DNA of 64,000 nt from contig JAODUP010000488.1 of NCBI GenBank assembly GCA_025642065.1, positions 703,501-767,500 on the forward strand, in the 5' to 3' direction. The DNA comes from Paralvinella palmiformis (lineage: Eukaryota > Annelida > Polychaeta > Terebellida > Alvinellidae). Position 1 is the stretch's first letter; every line of letters begins with the position of its first letter. Under the pieces are notes generated by a model. It made no database searches. It saw nothing but the letters and a program-made list of their open reading frames with translations, and had not been told where the DNA came from. The translations under genes and the position numbers were made by a program. Below, one piece after another: positions 46,610-58,554 of this stretch.

Positions 46610-47585
46610 CAGACAAATTTTAATCAATTTCAACGAATTGAGTCAATATGCGAACGAACGACCTAACCAACCAGTCAGTCAACAACCAAGACAACAATGT
46701 AATCTACCAATCAATCAGCCAACCACACATACCAACCAATCGTTGTACCTACCAATTCACAGATTAAGCAACCAATCAAGCAACGAACAAAACACGTTAA
46801 ACCAACTAATCAGCGTAACAATGAACCAACATACTAAGACAACAAACATCTTACAAGCCAGCCAAGAAACCAGTGATCCAGTCAATTAACTAACTAACCA
46901 ACATATATACCGCCCAACCAGCCAGCCATCTAAACAAATAAATGAACCAACCAATATAATAAATAACCAGCATACTAACCAAGTTATCAACCAATCAACA
47001 TACAATCCAAACATCTAACCAGCCAATCACCCAAACAATCAACCAGCCAACCAACAAATTAAGCAATCATCCAATATACAAGCCAACTGATGTGCCACTC
47101 AATCAATCAAATATTATCAATTCCACCAACTAATCCATCAACCATCCAACCAAATACTGAAGTTAGTAACCAATCAACAGACCGAATAACCAGCAAAAAT
47201 ACACAGAAATACACACAGCTAAGCAATCACAGAATCAATCAACCAACTGAGGAACAACCCTACCAGTTTAACAACCAACCAACCTATAAAACAACCAAAC
47301 AAACTAACTATTAACTAACCAACCAAACTGCCAACCAATGAACATACAAACCAAACAACCATTCAAACAACAAACCAATTAACAAACGGAAACACGGAAA
47401 TCATCAACAAACCAACCAACCTACTAGCCAAATACAAAACTATTAATATATCAATCAAGCAAAGTACCAGTAAATCAATCATTCATTCATCCAACCAATT
47501 AACCTACCGTCCTTTCAACCAAACGGTGAATCAAGAAACCAACAAACGGACAACCAACCAACCAATATACATAGAACATTTCCAA
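46610..47585 (+). repeat. Degenerate CCAA/CAAC-type simple repeat, ~1 kb
   Basis: Almost the whole segment consists of CCAA, CAAT, CAAC and ACCA words (AACCAACCAATCAACC-like) with very little G. Open frames in it (46590-46889, 47090-47314) encode only Asn/Gln/Pro/Thr-rich text and are not genes. Confidence 0.9.
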
Positions 47586-47589
47586 ACCA

Positions 47590-48050
47590 CAGATGTTGAT
47601 CTCGGCTTCATTCTGGGTTCTGATAGCTAAATCCAACCTATATCAACCGTAGAGACAGAGATCCAACAGATTCGGCGTCGCAAAGCTTTTACGAACAAGT
47701 TGGAACGTTAGGCCTTTTATAGGATTTTAGTGCCTGAACCGACATAATAGTTTGTTGAACGAGTGAGAAGATGTACGCTACCTACATATGAAAGCAGTGA
47801 AGTGACCTAGCTTAAAAACAAAGTACAATACTGTACAATGGATTAGTACTGGATTAGAACAAAATATCGCCTCAATCCTGAGTAAATACTATGATTTACT
47901 CAAACCCAACAGCTAATCCTCATACGTTTCCGTTCATCACTTAGTCCGTGTTCATCTACGCTTAATTTGGCACCCCTAAGTATGTGCACCTAGGTGTGGT
48001 GGGAGTAAGTAAGTAAGTGAGTATGAAGTAATAGTTTGTTTCGCCATACA
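47590..48050. other. Spacer between the CCAA and TTGG arrays
   Basis: About 460 bp of ordinary sequence with a short GTAAGTAAGTAAGTGA run near 48005. No gene is visible. Confidence 0.5.
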
Positions 48051-48057
48051 ATAACTG

Positions 48058-48245
48058 AATGATTGATTGGTTGATATATTAGATGGTTGTTTTATTTGTT
48101 GGTTGGTTGATTGATGGGGTGGTTATTATTTTGGTTAGTTGGTGGGTTTGTTAATTGGTTAGTTTGTTGGTTGGTTGATTGTTTGGTTAGTTGATTGGGT
48201 GGTTGGCTGGTTGGATGATTGGATTGTATGTTGATTGGTTGATAA
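48058..48245 (-). repeat. Degenerate TTGG/TTGA simple repeat, opposite orientation
   Basis: GGTTGGTTGATTGATGG-like words fill the segment. It is complementary in character to the CCAA array at 46610-47585 and separated from it by less than 500 bp. Confidence 0.9.
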
Positions 48246-48584
48246 CTTGGTTAATATGTTGGCCGTACATACAACAAATACCAATTGACAACAACAGCTC
48301 GCAGTGAACAAAATGCTGCAGTGTCTCATCAAAGCTGTAATTAAGATGATGGATCATTGTTGTTGTTATTATTGTTGTTATATTGGTGCTAGTAGTGATG
48401 ATATTTACCTGTCGATCCCACCATATAATATAATACCGGCGACTTAGAAGTTTTAGGTGACATTCGTTGCTTTTGTTTCCGTGGAACGTTATGATATTTG
48501 GTTTTAAAACATTCAATCAACCGTTTAGCCTCGAAGTTGATCAGATATGGGCTCAAGAGGACGACTACCCAAAATATCGAAAAC

Positions 48585-48665
48585 ATGGGTATGAACCGGA
48601 TTCGAACCCAAAACCTTGTAGGTTTGCAGTACAGTGCTGCACCATCAGAATATCCTATGATGGTT
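48585..48665 (-). mobile_element. tRNA-derived SINE head
   Basis: On the - strand, TGATGGTGCAGCACTG...GGGTTCGAATCCGG gives A-box and B-box elements 40-50 bp apart. Confidence 0.5.
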
Positions 48666-48721
48666 TCTTCAGGGTGATCAACTATGATAAAACTAATGTA
48701 CGTCACAGGCAGTACTTATGT

Positions 48722-48845
48722 TAAATATACTTTTGTTAATATACTTTTGTTAACATACTTATGATAATATACTTTTGTTAATATGCTTATGTTAATATAC
48801 TTATGTTAATATACTTTTGTTAATATACTTTTGTTAATATGCTTC
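48722..48845. repeat. Short tandem repeat, 14-bp unit
   Basis: ATACTTTTGTTAAT and the variant ATACTTATGTTAAT recur about nine times. Confidence 0.95.
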
Positions 48846-48937
48846 AGCTTTCCCTTCAGACGATTATTCGTACCTATACACGTATCGGGTTGGATTCTGG
48901 TAATTATAGAACGAAGCACAACTTAAGTTGAAGTATT

Positions 48938-49078
48938 CTCTGAGTGAGTGAGTGAGTGAGTGACTTAGGGGGTAAGCGAGCGAACAAGCGAACGAGTGAG
49001 TGGTTGTTAGTGAGTGAGTGAGTGAGTGAGTGAGTGATTCATTCTGTCAGTCAGTCAGTCAGTCAGTCATTCAGTAAG
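48938..49078. repeat. (GAGT)n and (CAGT)n tetranucleotide tracts
   Basis: GTGAGTGA runs are interrupted by GCGAACAAGCGAAC-type variants and followed by a CAGT run. Confidence 0.95.
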
Positions 49079-49089
49079 TGATTTGCTTA

Positions 49090-50460
49090 GTTTAATTACT
49101 GGCCATTACAACGTTCATAAGGGTAAGGGTTGACTCCCTATAGAAACATTCCACAAACCAAGTAAATTAACTCGATTTGAACTCTAACTTGTAGATTTGA
49201 AGGGCCCACTACTATTGAATCCAGAGTGGCGACTTTACATGTTGAGACACGTGTAATGTCTCACCAGTCCCAGTGTGAAAGCTTGTTGACCAGAGTACCA
49301 AACTAATTCTCCGACCAATCTGACCAGTATTTTCTGATCACAAGTGATTATCTCTAGATTGTGTCGTCTGACTGATCGCAAACTGAACATTTTTACTAGA
49401 TGCACAACATAGACAGTGGAGTGTCTGATAAATATGTGCCAAAGTGCTAATTTATTCAGATGTTGCATCGGGGAGCTTATAACTGGTCATCGGATTAATT
49501 TTTAATTGGAGGTCATCGTGTTTAAGAGATCAGTTCTTCTATTAGCCGTAGTTAGCTAGTTGTTTCGTGGTTCTAACCGCGGAGCGAGTTGAGGGCATAA
49601 GAGATACTTCTGTTGTGATCAGTTTCGTTGTGAGCTATAGCCGTTCACTTTATTTATCTGAAAATATTCTAGATTACTGAATTAAGCGTACGCGAGATGG
49701 AATCAGTTAAGAGTATCAATGTCCTTGCCAATATCAAAGGGATGTCCTATCGGCTCAAGCCATTTAATTATATACAATCAGTAAATGAATGATTGAAATT
49801 CCAACATTTATTTTTCATATCAAACTCTATTAGCCGAAATTCCAAGAACTGTACCACTGAAGCAATTCTGTTTTGTATCCTAGCGGCTTACTTTAATGGA
49901 ATTTAAATCACGAGTATCTCCTAGCTTTTCAGCTGTCTGTATGTTGCCGTTGTTATTGTTGTTGTTGTTATTGTGGTTGTTGTATTTCCTTTAATCATCA
50001 GATCCATAGGTCGACTTAGGGAAAGCATGCGTAACACTATAATAATGACAATCCTGTTAGAGTATCATTCTTAGGTGTCATACTTCCCTTCCAAGATTCG
50101 TCAAATAAGTATTAGAAAATTCCATCTGCGGATCAACTCAGATATTAACATTTCGGCTCACAAAAAAAGGAACCATATCGCGAGCCTGGCTCCCTGTGTT
50201 TTCCTGATCAAATAAAGTTGAAAATCCCATCTTGTTAATTTACAATAGGGTATTAAATACATATTTTGTAGGATTCTTAATGCCAATTTATTTAAATTAG
50301 TCTATTTACAACATTTATAAATGTTTACTTATGCATAACATTTTTGTGGCCAAAACATTCCCAATACAGTTGTCCCTTGAACGATAAGGGGCATGGTACA
50401 TCCAGTCAGTCATTCAAAACATTGCCCAATGAACAAAGTACACAAAAGTCCATAAACCTA
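49090..50460. other. Intergenic, no supported gene
   Basis: Mixed-composition DNA without a recognisable exon. An open frame on the - strand at 49235-49468 has no identifiable domain. A (TTG)n tract lies near 49950-49985. Confidence 0.5.
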
Positions 50461-50462
50461 TC

Positions 50463-50600
50463 ACATCAAAACAGGGCGCTTACGTAGTCTAGCAAGTAAC
50501 GCGTTGGACCAGAGATCACTACCACCTCAGTTCGAATCTCGAGGTGGGCATATCTGAAGGGTGTTTCATCTTTAACGTCGCTTAGAGTTAATTGATATAT
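50463..50600 (+). mobile_element. tRNA-derived SINE family 1, head and core
   Basis: The head has TAGTCTAGCAAGTAACGCG as a diverged A box and CAGTTCGAATCTCG as B box. The tRNA-unrelated core ATATCTGAAGGGTGTTTCAT follows and is shared with 52860-52890 and, in part, 51700-51728. The 3' tail is missing. Confidence 0.7.
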
Positions 50601-50859
50601 TTATTTGATAATTATGTTTTTGTTCATTATATGACATGGATATTTGTTTTATAAGACGTAATTCTATACCGAAAAGGCTTCTGTCAAGATCGACTAATCT
50701 TTTAAATACTTATATCTTTGACATAGTCTACTTAGAAATATGCCAGGTAAAAATGGCTTTGCTTACCGCTGACTCTTAATACTGGGATTCTTGATATTTC
50801 TGTATGCCTTATTACACTGGATAAATCAATACTTCGCGGGTAATTAATTCTGTCATATC

Positions 50860-50919
<60 letters not shown>

Positions 50920-50920
50920 T
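50860..50920. repeat. Compound (AT)n(AG)n microsatellite
   Basis: A TA run passes directly into an AG run. Confidence 0.95.
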
Positions 50921-51269
50921 CCAAATAATAAAACAATGTTCTGGATCTAGAAAAAACATTTCGGAAAGATATTAATCTATATTTGAACCTTCTTGTGGAA
51001 GTCAGAAATACAGGTTCTGATTCTGAAACAGAGGACGAAACATCTAAATTGATTACTCTGCCACAGTATGGGTTGAGGTCTGTTATTATAGACCTTCTCG
51101 ACTAATCTTAATATATCGCTCATTGGTATTCTGCTGAGACAAATCTGGAGTTACAGATGATTAATGATTTATATATCAACTGATTGCGATGATCGGAAAA
51201 ATTACGATATTTTATGTTATATTGTAGCCATATTAATTAAACAGTTCTCTTCTATTTGCCAGGTTATAT

Positions 51270-51520
51270 TCTTCGTTCATTTAGCAAGAACGATATGAAC
51301 TACTAATTTTGTTGGATACGTGAGAAGTGTTTGACGCAGTGGATGATCAAATACTTAAGTCAAACTTGGGCCAAGACTGGAATACGAAGGTCACTGCACC
51401 AAATTATTTCATGATTCACAAAAGGTAAGCATAGGTGGGTCTTTGTCTGAAATTATGCTTTTATTGCAGGCTGTCACATACTAAGTTTATTTTGTATTTA
51501 AGATAATTCCATTGTTAACA
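51270..51520 (+). mobile_element. Possible LINE reverse-transcriptase fragment
   Basis: Around 51325-51365 the sequence encodes EVFDAVDDQILKSNL, matching the AFD.VDH..L...L block of non-LTR reverse transcriptases. Downstream, broken frames hint at a GxxxGPLLF-like segment. The fragment is short and degraded, so the call is tentative. Confidence 0.45.
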
Positions 51521-51544
51521 TGTTGAGGAAATATAATATTGACA

Positions 51545-51547
<3 letters not shown>

Positions 51548-51580
<33 letters not shown>
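51548..51580. repeat. (AT)n microsatellite
   Basis: An uninterrupted TA run. Confidence 0.9.
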
Positions 51581-51582
<2 letters not shown>

Positions 51583-51647
51583 CAACATGTATCTGTGAAA
51601 TAGATTTGTGAAAGAACGCTAACAAACTCAAATGTAATAATGCAAAA

Positions 51648-51728
51648 TGTAAATGTTGTTGTTTTACGGCCACCAAAGATCTCATTCCAACGATCATGAG
51701 GCGAAGTGAAAGATGAAACATCTCTCTC
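51648..51728 (-). mobile_element. SINE family 1, 3' part
   Basis: On the - strand it reads GATGTTTCATCTTTCACTTC, then GGTGGCCGTAAAACAACAAC and an AAC/ATTT tail. It is the 3' half of the family seen at 3824, 50463 and 52790. Confidence 0.75.
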
Positions 51729-52019
51729 TACATTAATGTTTGACTTTTGTTTTAAGACGGTATCTCTATTGATGAAATCCTGGCTGCTATCAATGACACT
51801 GTTTGCGCGATTTGTGCTCTTTTGAATTTTGCTTTGAATATGTGGTTACTTTAAAAAAGATATCACGTGTGTATCAACATGTGTGTATTTTGTATTTGCA
51901 GGCTGATATTTTGCTCGATTGGGTTTGTATCGTCATCACTCTCTGCTTGCCAGCACTGTGCGTGCGTGCATATTTCTACTCACGAAATACATAATTTATG
52001 ATACCTTGCAAGATAAAAG

Positions 52020-52075
52020 TGTTTATTATTATTATTATTATTTATTATTAAGATAAGTAGTAGAAGTAGTAGTAT
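52020..52075. repeat. (ATT)n and (AGT)n trinucleotide tracts
   Basis: An ATT run is followed by a degenerate AGT run. Confidence 0.9.
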
Positions 52076-52079
52076 CAAT

Positions 52080-52780
52080 ACTATTATGTATTTTGTCTAA
52101 TCAAGCCACAAAATGTTTTATTTGTAAACTTTCCTATCCGAGTCCATTACGAGTTGATTGGCCGCTATTGAGACTACACTTAGTCGTCGCTGTATCTACT
52201 GTTAATGGTATTAGTTTTCGTCGGATGATATTTAGGGACCATAGAAGGTGACCATTATACTGTCACTCGTCGACATTATGACCTGCCAACTAGGAGTTAT
52301 GATACTGTATAATACATAAACGAGCACACCAAATGATTGTATCTAGAAAATGAAGCTACTGATACAATTTGTCACTTGAATAACGCAGTAATAATCGATA
52401 ATAATGGCTTTTACTAACAATTATTATTATTTACTACTTACTTCATTTCCCACTTACTCCATTAAACCAATTATAAACGTGTCCTCAAAGACTAAACCTC
52501 ATCGAGTAATGGTCGCTGAATGCTGTTTGTCAAAAAGCCATAAAGGTTAGTCTTCTTCCTATGACAGTGTTAGTCCTTTGTTTTGGATTAAACAAATAAT
52601 TAATGACGAATAATAATCTCGATTTAAGATTATAGAATATGAAGGACTTGGATGTTTACACTAAACCTTACATGCTACTATTTTTTCTGTTCTGTTGTTC
52701 TATGTTTCCATACATTCTTGTTGTTGGTCTGTTATGGAACTAACCCGCGAAGAGCGTTGCATCGGATTTTCTGCGTAGTT
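52080..52780. other. Intergenic, no supported gene
   Basis: No recognisable exon or element. Confidence 0.5.
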
Positions 52781-52789
52781 GCGGGAGAT

Positions 52790-52985
52790 AGAAGATTGGA
52801 GCTCATTTTGGCATAGGTGTAGTATTGTAAATCCGTGGTCTAATTGGTTCAAATCTCGGCGTGGGGATATCTGAAGATTGTTTAGTCATGACATTTGGAG
52901 GTCGCTCGGCCCATTTAGCCTACATTGTGGACCAAAGTGGGCGTAAAACATCAATCATCATCATCATGATCATCATCAACCCTCA
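52790..52985 (+). mobile_element. SINE family 1, most complete copy
   Basis: A tRNA-like part with B box TGGTTCAAATCTCG (about 52845-52860) is followed by GGGGATATCTGAAGATTGTTT, CTCGGCCCATTTAGCCTACA and AAAGTGGGCGTAAAACATC. It ends in an (ATC)n tail at about 52950-52978, the expected 3' terminus of this family. Confidence 0.75.
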
Positions 52986-53814
52986 AAGTCACCTCTATAC
53001 CCCGGCGCATAGACGACGATGACATTTTATTTTAATTACTCGAAACTACAATCAACAACAATAATAGTAATGCATATTTATAACGAGCCAAAACCAGGTA
53101 ACCCTGTTCTGAGATACTTTACAATATATGAGATATTTTATTAAAACAAATTCTATTCTATTAAATATGGTGAGTCAATTAACAATTAAAAGGTTGGTTG
53201 AAAAGAAATGTTTTAACACAAAACGCATTCAGTCCTTATGTTTATATTTAGATATGACAAGGATCAGTTCATCTGATGATCTGAGTGCTCAGGTGTTAAC
53301 CTTCTCATAAAGCATTTATGTCAAATATACCGATGCCTCGGTATAATGCCTTGTACGACACCACAGGGGTCTTGAATTGAATACGCTGATTTATTCGAAG
53401 CGAATGAAGCCCCTTCATACTTCCGAACCCCGTCACTATCCATCCTATCGGAGATATTTGGGATTCGTTGCAACTTTTGGATCAAATCACACACTCACTC
53501 ACTCACACCCAAATAAGAAACGTGTTGGTAGTTTCAGCTTTTGTTATAATTACGACAAAGATAGTTTCGTCGGATAACTAGTTTGGAACTCGGAATTTCA
53601 GTTGTAGTAGAATTTTTAACTTTGACTGTCTCGATAGTAATTGGTAGGAAGCGTGATGTGTGGCTGTAATTATTAGGTAGATGGTCCACTGCTTACGAAG
53701 TACATAAATTAGAAAAATGTTAATGAACCACGGTAGTATTGTGTAGATCTAGGTGACTAACCCTTCATTCTAATGGACAATATTATGGCCAGTGCTGATG
53801 CTATGCAAACCACT

Positions 53815-54115
53815 GACTAACTGACTGACTGACTGACTCACTGACTGACTGACTGACTGATCGACTGATCGACCACTCAATCACTCAATCACTCACTTAC
53901 TGAATACTTCAACTTAAGTTGTTCTATTATTACCAACATCCAACAACCACCACCGCCACCATCACAACCACCATCACCACAACCACCACACTCACCACAA
54001 ACACCACCACCACCACAACTAACACAACCACCATCATCACCACCACCACAACCGCCGCCACCACAACAACAACAACAACAGCAGCAACAACAAAAAACAA
54101 CAACAATGACAACAT
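53815..54115. repeat. (ACTG)n, then (ACC)n/(CAA)n simple repeats
   Basis: GACT tetranucleotides at 53815-53905 are followed, after a short gap, by ACC/CAC and CAA trinucleotides at 53936-54110. The Thr- or Val-rich open frames over them are translation of repeats. Confidence 0.95.
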
Positions 54116-54579
54116 AAATTATCCATCGCCTTAATTACAGCTCTGATGAGACACCGCAGCAGAACCTAACTCAAGCAACCACCTCCACGGCTGGTTTCCC
54201 TTTATTTCGACTCGTCTCCTGATTAACCTTTTATCTCCATCCAATTTGTTCGTCTTATTGCCGGAGCCGGACGTCATATCCGAGTATCGCTAATTCGGGA
54301 TCACATCGTTTCCGGAATATAAAGACATCCCGTCACCGTCGCCGCCCGGATCGTCGCTATCATCACAGGGAATGGCCAAGAAAAAAACCCTTCATACTTG
54401 ATTCCTTCCGGAGACGAACCGACAAATGAACAACAAATAAAAAAGTCAAAACGAGACACGACGCCGACATACAACATAAAAATATATATTTGAGTGCGAG
54501 ACATGGCGTCATGTTGCGTCCTCCGAGCGGCAAATGACAAGTAGGCGTTTGGGAAGGGCAAAACCTATTGTACGTATCA

Positions 54580-54665
54580 ACATTGGCTGGCTGGCTGGCC
54601 GGCTGGTTGGTTGGTTGGTTGGCTGGCTAGCTGAATGGCTGGTTGGCTGGCTGGCTGCCTGGTGG
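54580..54665. repeat. (GGCT/GGTT)n tetranucleotide repeat
   Basis: TGGCTGGCTGG and TTGGTTGG words in tandem. Confidence 0.9.
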
Positions 54666-54807
54666 GATGATTGGCTGAGGATAGGCTAGGCGAAGGCCGT
54701 AGACGGGAGGATGCCCGGCTGATGATATAATAGTTAGCCGTCGTAGACCGTGCCGTGACTGATGTTACATTAGTAGACTGGTGACTAGAGGGGTTGATCA
54801 AATCACG

Positions 54808-54957
54808 TTATAAGGCACTCTCTCTGTCTGGACAACTTATTGTACGTAGAGATACGACGACAGCTCGACGAGAGACTCACACACGGACTCGTGGCTAAAT
54901 TGACAAGATCCTCAATAGTTCATCAGTCGGCTTGATTTCGATTTGTTTTACTCACAG
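54808..54957 (+). promoter_or_regulatory. Candidate TATA promoter and noncoding first exon
   Basis: TTATAAGG at 54808-54815 lies about 30 bp before a stretch without any ATG. That stretch ends in the strong splice donor CTCACAG|GTAGGTG (exon end 54957). The surrounding 54130-54900 is richer in GC and CpG than the rest of this half of the window. The next + strand acceptor in a gene context is CCTCCTCAG at about 61021, 15 bases before the ATG of the cysteine-rich peptide gene. Linking the two is an inference. Confidence 0.35.
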
Positions 54958-54959
54958 GT

Positions 54960-55312
54960 AGGTGAATCTGAACAAATCTCGTACCGTTCGAACCATTGAT
55001 GATGGTCATAGGGGTATAGGCTGGGGTGGGGTGCGGTTGATAGAGGTTATTGATTGATTGAGTTATTTACCAATTTTAAAAGATCCTATTCCAACAAAAC
55101 TAGTAATAGTATAGAATTAAATCTCCTTTTAAAATTGCTTCTCTGTCTTATAATACATTTCGATATTTTTCGGAATGCCCGCAAGCTAAATGTAATTAAC
55201 TATTACATAGCCTTTAAATACTTTTTGAAAGAAGTTAAATTCTTTACCAAAAGAAATAACGCGTCGGCTAGAATATTTTCTTATTATTACATGTTTGGTT
55301 CACTTTTATATA

Positions 55313-55351
<39 letters not shown>

Positions 55352-55860
55352 TATTTATTTATAATTTATTTATTCATACTATCGTGCATGACCAATTAGT
55401 TCGATTACCAATTTATCTCAAGACTGTTGTACCTCGCCCCCTTTTCGATGTCGGATCCATATTTGTTGCCAATCCGGTATAATTTTCAAAGACTTTCACA
55501 TTAATCCGACAACCGAAAACTTGTAAATGTTGTTTGAAGTCAGAATTGTTGCTCTTTTTGTATGTGGTTACGTCAGAGTTGATTGGGTAGCAATATGTGT
55601 GTGTGTGTGTGTGTGAGCGTATGTGTGTGTGATGGAACGCCTTCAAATTTCTTTCGACGTGTAGATTCGTTTCTGTCTTTGTTCAATGTTAGATCGTACA
55701 TTTCATTGACTAATATTCTAATCTCCGCTTGGGCGTTTTCAGGTAAAGTAGACTACGTTCATTTTGATGTTCATCCTGTAATGATCCGTCATGCACGAGG
55801 GCTTATTAATTATTAAGGAACTTTATTTGTTGAATAACGAATTACAAAATTTCCGAAGAG
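54960..55860. other. Intron or intergenic DNA with microsatellites
   Basis: An (AT)n run lies at about 55316-55343, followed by TTTATTTATTTATAAT, and a (GT)n run at 55594-55632. No exon is visible. Confidence 0.5.
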
Positions 55861-55863
55861 AGG

Positions 55864-55865
<2 letters not shown>

Positions 55866-55948
<83 letters not shown>

Positions 55949-55960
55949 AGAGAGAGATTG
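55866..55960. repeat. Compound (AT)n(AG)n microsatellite
   Basis: A TA run is followed by about 25 AG units and a short degenerate continuation. Confidence 0.95.
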
Positions 55961-55989
55961 AGAGAGATATGCAAACATACATACGGATG

Positions 55990-57000
55990 GACGGACTGTA
56001 TTTAGATGTCTACAACTTGTCTGAACGAACTTTACTTTCTGACATAAGCTCCTCAATGGAAAAAGGAGATTTAGCTGACAGATAAAAGAAATAGCTGATT
56101 TACTCATCACAATTCAGACCATCACACACCTCACCTTTATATAATTATCTACCGATTAGCTTCGTTTAGATTCTGCATTTTTGTTTTTACATTAACTATA
56201 CCACGCCGAGAGACTTCCGGTCAACTAGCTCACCAATGTCAAGGTCAAACATTCCCAGTCTGATTGCTACTGATTCCTGATTATGTCTCGTATTTGTGTC
56301 ATTTCTATGGTTATTGTTCGGATATCTTAACAGTATCTGTCTGATTGATGTTATTCGCGAGAGGAGAACAACAGTCCCGTTTTCTATCTTATTAACCTTA
56401 ATGTCCACATTACGACCCGTTATTAAAGTGCAACTACACATGCGATTCGTGAAATTTACTCACTCAGCACATCAGTCGCCAAATTTAATTTCTAATTCAT
56501 GTTTCAGACTGGCTTTGTTAGGAGTAGATCAAATGTATCAAATAATATATTTCAATAGTTTGTAAATCATTTTATATGACGAGATCCAATATCTGTACCT
56601 GGACACCTGTATATAGAAATGTTAATGATATGCTGGTGGATGAAGAAACTAAAAGTATTTTTAATGTTATAAAGGAATTACTCTACATGAGTAATTTTGC
56701 TTGGTCTACGTCAGACACATATATAACAAATAATGTGGTTTTTCATCGTTATATTGCTATATAATGATAACTAATGTTTCTACATGTATCTTCATGTAAA
56801 TACAGATAAGGCTGTAATGAGCATAATATAGATGAGTAATGTCAATTGATATTTGGTGTTACTGCTATATTATTGTATTTTTCTTGTTTTATCTGTAATG
56901 GTAAGCACTTATTTATGTACATGTACCCAGTGTTCTCTGTATTACTATAATACGAATAAAATATTATTATTATTATTATTATACGTTCTCCGCTAACATT
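55990..57000. other. No supported gene; (ATT)n tail near 56966-56983
   Basis: The end of this stretch, GAATAAAATATTATTATTATT, resembles the 3' terminus of a non-LTR element on the + strand, but I could not read a coding part upstream. Open frames at 56296-56565 and 56576-56764 carry no recognisable domain. Confidence 0.4.
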
Positions 57001-57009
57001 TACGTGAAG

Positions 57010-57300
57010 GTTACCTTTTTACTTATTCTAAACGATTTTTTGTATCCTGTCTAACCTATTGTTGGGTGAGCATAACTTTGTTCATGGACGACTTTATTAG
57101 CAAGAGACTTCCTATATCCTTCGATAGCCTATTCCATCTAAATTCTGATGTACAGGAAAGGCAATCTAGTCATATGAATGTACCTCGATGTAACTCTGCA
57201 CTATCCAGTAAGTTGCCGTTAGTCAATTTTCCCATTATATGGAACAATTGGAACAGTATCTTTATTGAGCTGACTATAACTATTAGCTATGAATAGTTAG
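57010..57300 (+). mobile_element. LINE reverse-transcriptase C-terminal fragment
   Basis: The 57066-57296 frame contains LPISFDSLFHLNSDVQ and KLPLVNFPIIWNNWNS. It aligns with LPVSFRNMFTLNRDIN and KLPVFQFPLLWNEWYP of the - strand LINE at 45780-46608. Both are the C-terminal end of the same type of non-LTR polyprotein. Confidence 0.75.
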
Positions 57301-57309
57301 GGGCCAATG

Positions 57310-57910
57310 GGAAGATAGCTTCGCCTACATTAGTCCCCCCTCTCACGATTAAGACATTACACTACTAAGTATCAAGTGTTTTAGTAGTAGCTACCAATGT
57401 TTATAGATGATGTTTTGATTCTTATTGTTAATAGACGTATACGATTCATTGCCAGCATCAAATTTACAAATGGGGCAACTATTTAAATGTCGTAATTCAT
57501 GATCGTAAATGTAATTAAAAGTTATATTAAACGTGTATTTTATTATCGCGATTAGTAAGCTTATTACAAGTATTTCAAAATAAATCAAATGGTTTATATT
57601 TAGGTATTATGACACAAGAATAAAAACAAGATTGATAACAACAACAACTACTACTACTACTACAACCGTAAAACTTACACGACGTTAATAATTTGTTAAT
57701 GTATGTTTTTCAAAGATGTTTCATCCACAAATCGAACAAAAATAAGGAGAATAACTTATTGTACCAAAATCTCTACGTAGTATTATATGAAATACAAGTA
57801 ATATATGAAATACAAAATATATTATACGAAGTACAAGTATTATACGAAAAACAAGTTTCAGACGAGAATCTTTTTTCAACTTTGAATAAATCAGTGATCA
57901 AGTGTATGCG
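57310..57910. other. Intergenic; degenerate GAAATACAAGTATTATA repeat
   Basis: Near 57780-57860 the phrase TATNCGAAATACAAGTA recurs four to five times, giving a coding-like frame rich in Tyr, Glu and Gln that is repeat-derived. A (CTA)n run lies near 57647-57664. Confidence 0.6.
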
Positions 57911-57917
57911 ATCGGGG

Positions 57918-58035
57918 CATTTTCCGTGGCACAGTGGCAAGAGTAGTACATCGGAAATATCCAAGTTGCTTGTTCAAATCCTGAAGGAGTCGACTCTGGG
58001 CCAATCTTCCGACGCTATGCTTATCAACCAACTAC
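57918..58035 (+). mobile_element. tRNA-derived SINE head with good A and B boxes
   Basis: TGGCACAGTGGCAAGAG is a close A-box match (TRGYNNARNGG class) and TTGTTCAAATCCTG a fair B box 45 bp later. CGACTCTGGGCCAATC follows, resembling a phrase near 3955 (CTCTCGGGACCAATC). Confidence 0.6.
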
Positions 58036-58554
58036 CGAACAATGATATATCATTTATTATTGTATGAGGGGGTGGGGGAGAGGAGTGTTTTTATAATACC
58101 GATACCGATTGACATCCCGACAATAGCTACGATAATGGATTGCATGTTGAAGATGCTCCAGTGTCATTATACCGCGTAATTAGAAGCTTAGAATGGTATA
58201 CTGCATCATGCTAAATATAATAACAATTGGCATTAATATATTATCTTTTACTAACATCTGTTACTCACCGTGAACTACCGTTTCGTACGATGTGTAATAA
58301 ACCCATTAAATCCCGAATAAATCCACCCAGAAGGACATTGCCATAGTGTAAGCTGGGTAGCAATGATAACTGCCGGAATTAAGGTATCCGGAGTAACATC
58401 GACCACCGCACCGAATGACCTTCGTGGTGGATTTCTTTAAAAATAGCGGACGCAAAACAAGTGTTGATGTTTGTGCAGTTTGATTCAATTCTGACATCAA
58501 GTTCGTCGACTTCTGGTACTTTTCGTCAAAACTCTTAATCCAAATATCTGGCAA

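Noticed and set aside
46590..47314. Asn/Gln/Thr-rich open frames that look like a prion-like protein
   Set aside because: They are direct translation of the degenerate CCAA/CAAC simple repeat, and all frames look alike.
50463..50540. Possible functional tRNA gene
   Set aside because: B box is good, but the A box is diverged, no clean acceptor stem pairs, and a SINE core follows directly.
53919..54134. Poly-Thr frame (and poly-Val on the other strand)
   Set aside because: Translation of ACC/CAA trinucleotide repeats.
57693..58067. 124-codon open frame
   Set aside because: Its middle is a GAAATACAAGTA repeat and its end is a tRNA-derived SINE head.
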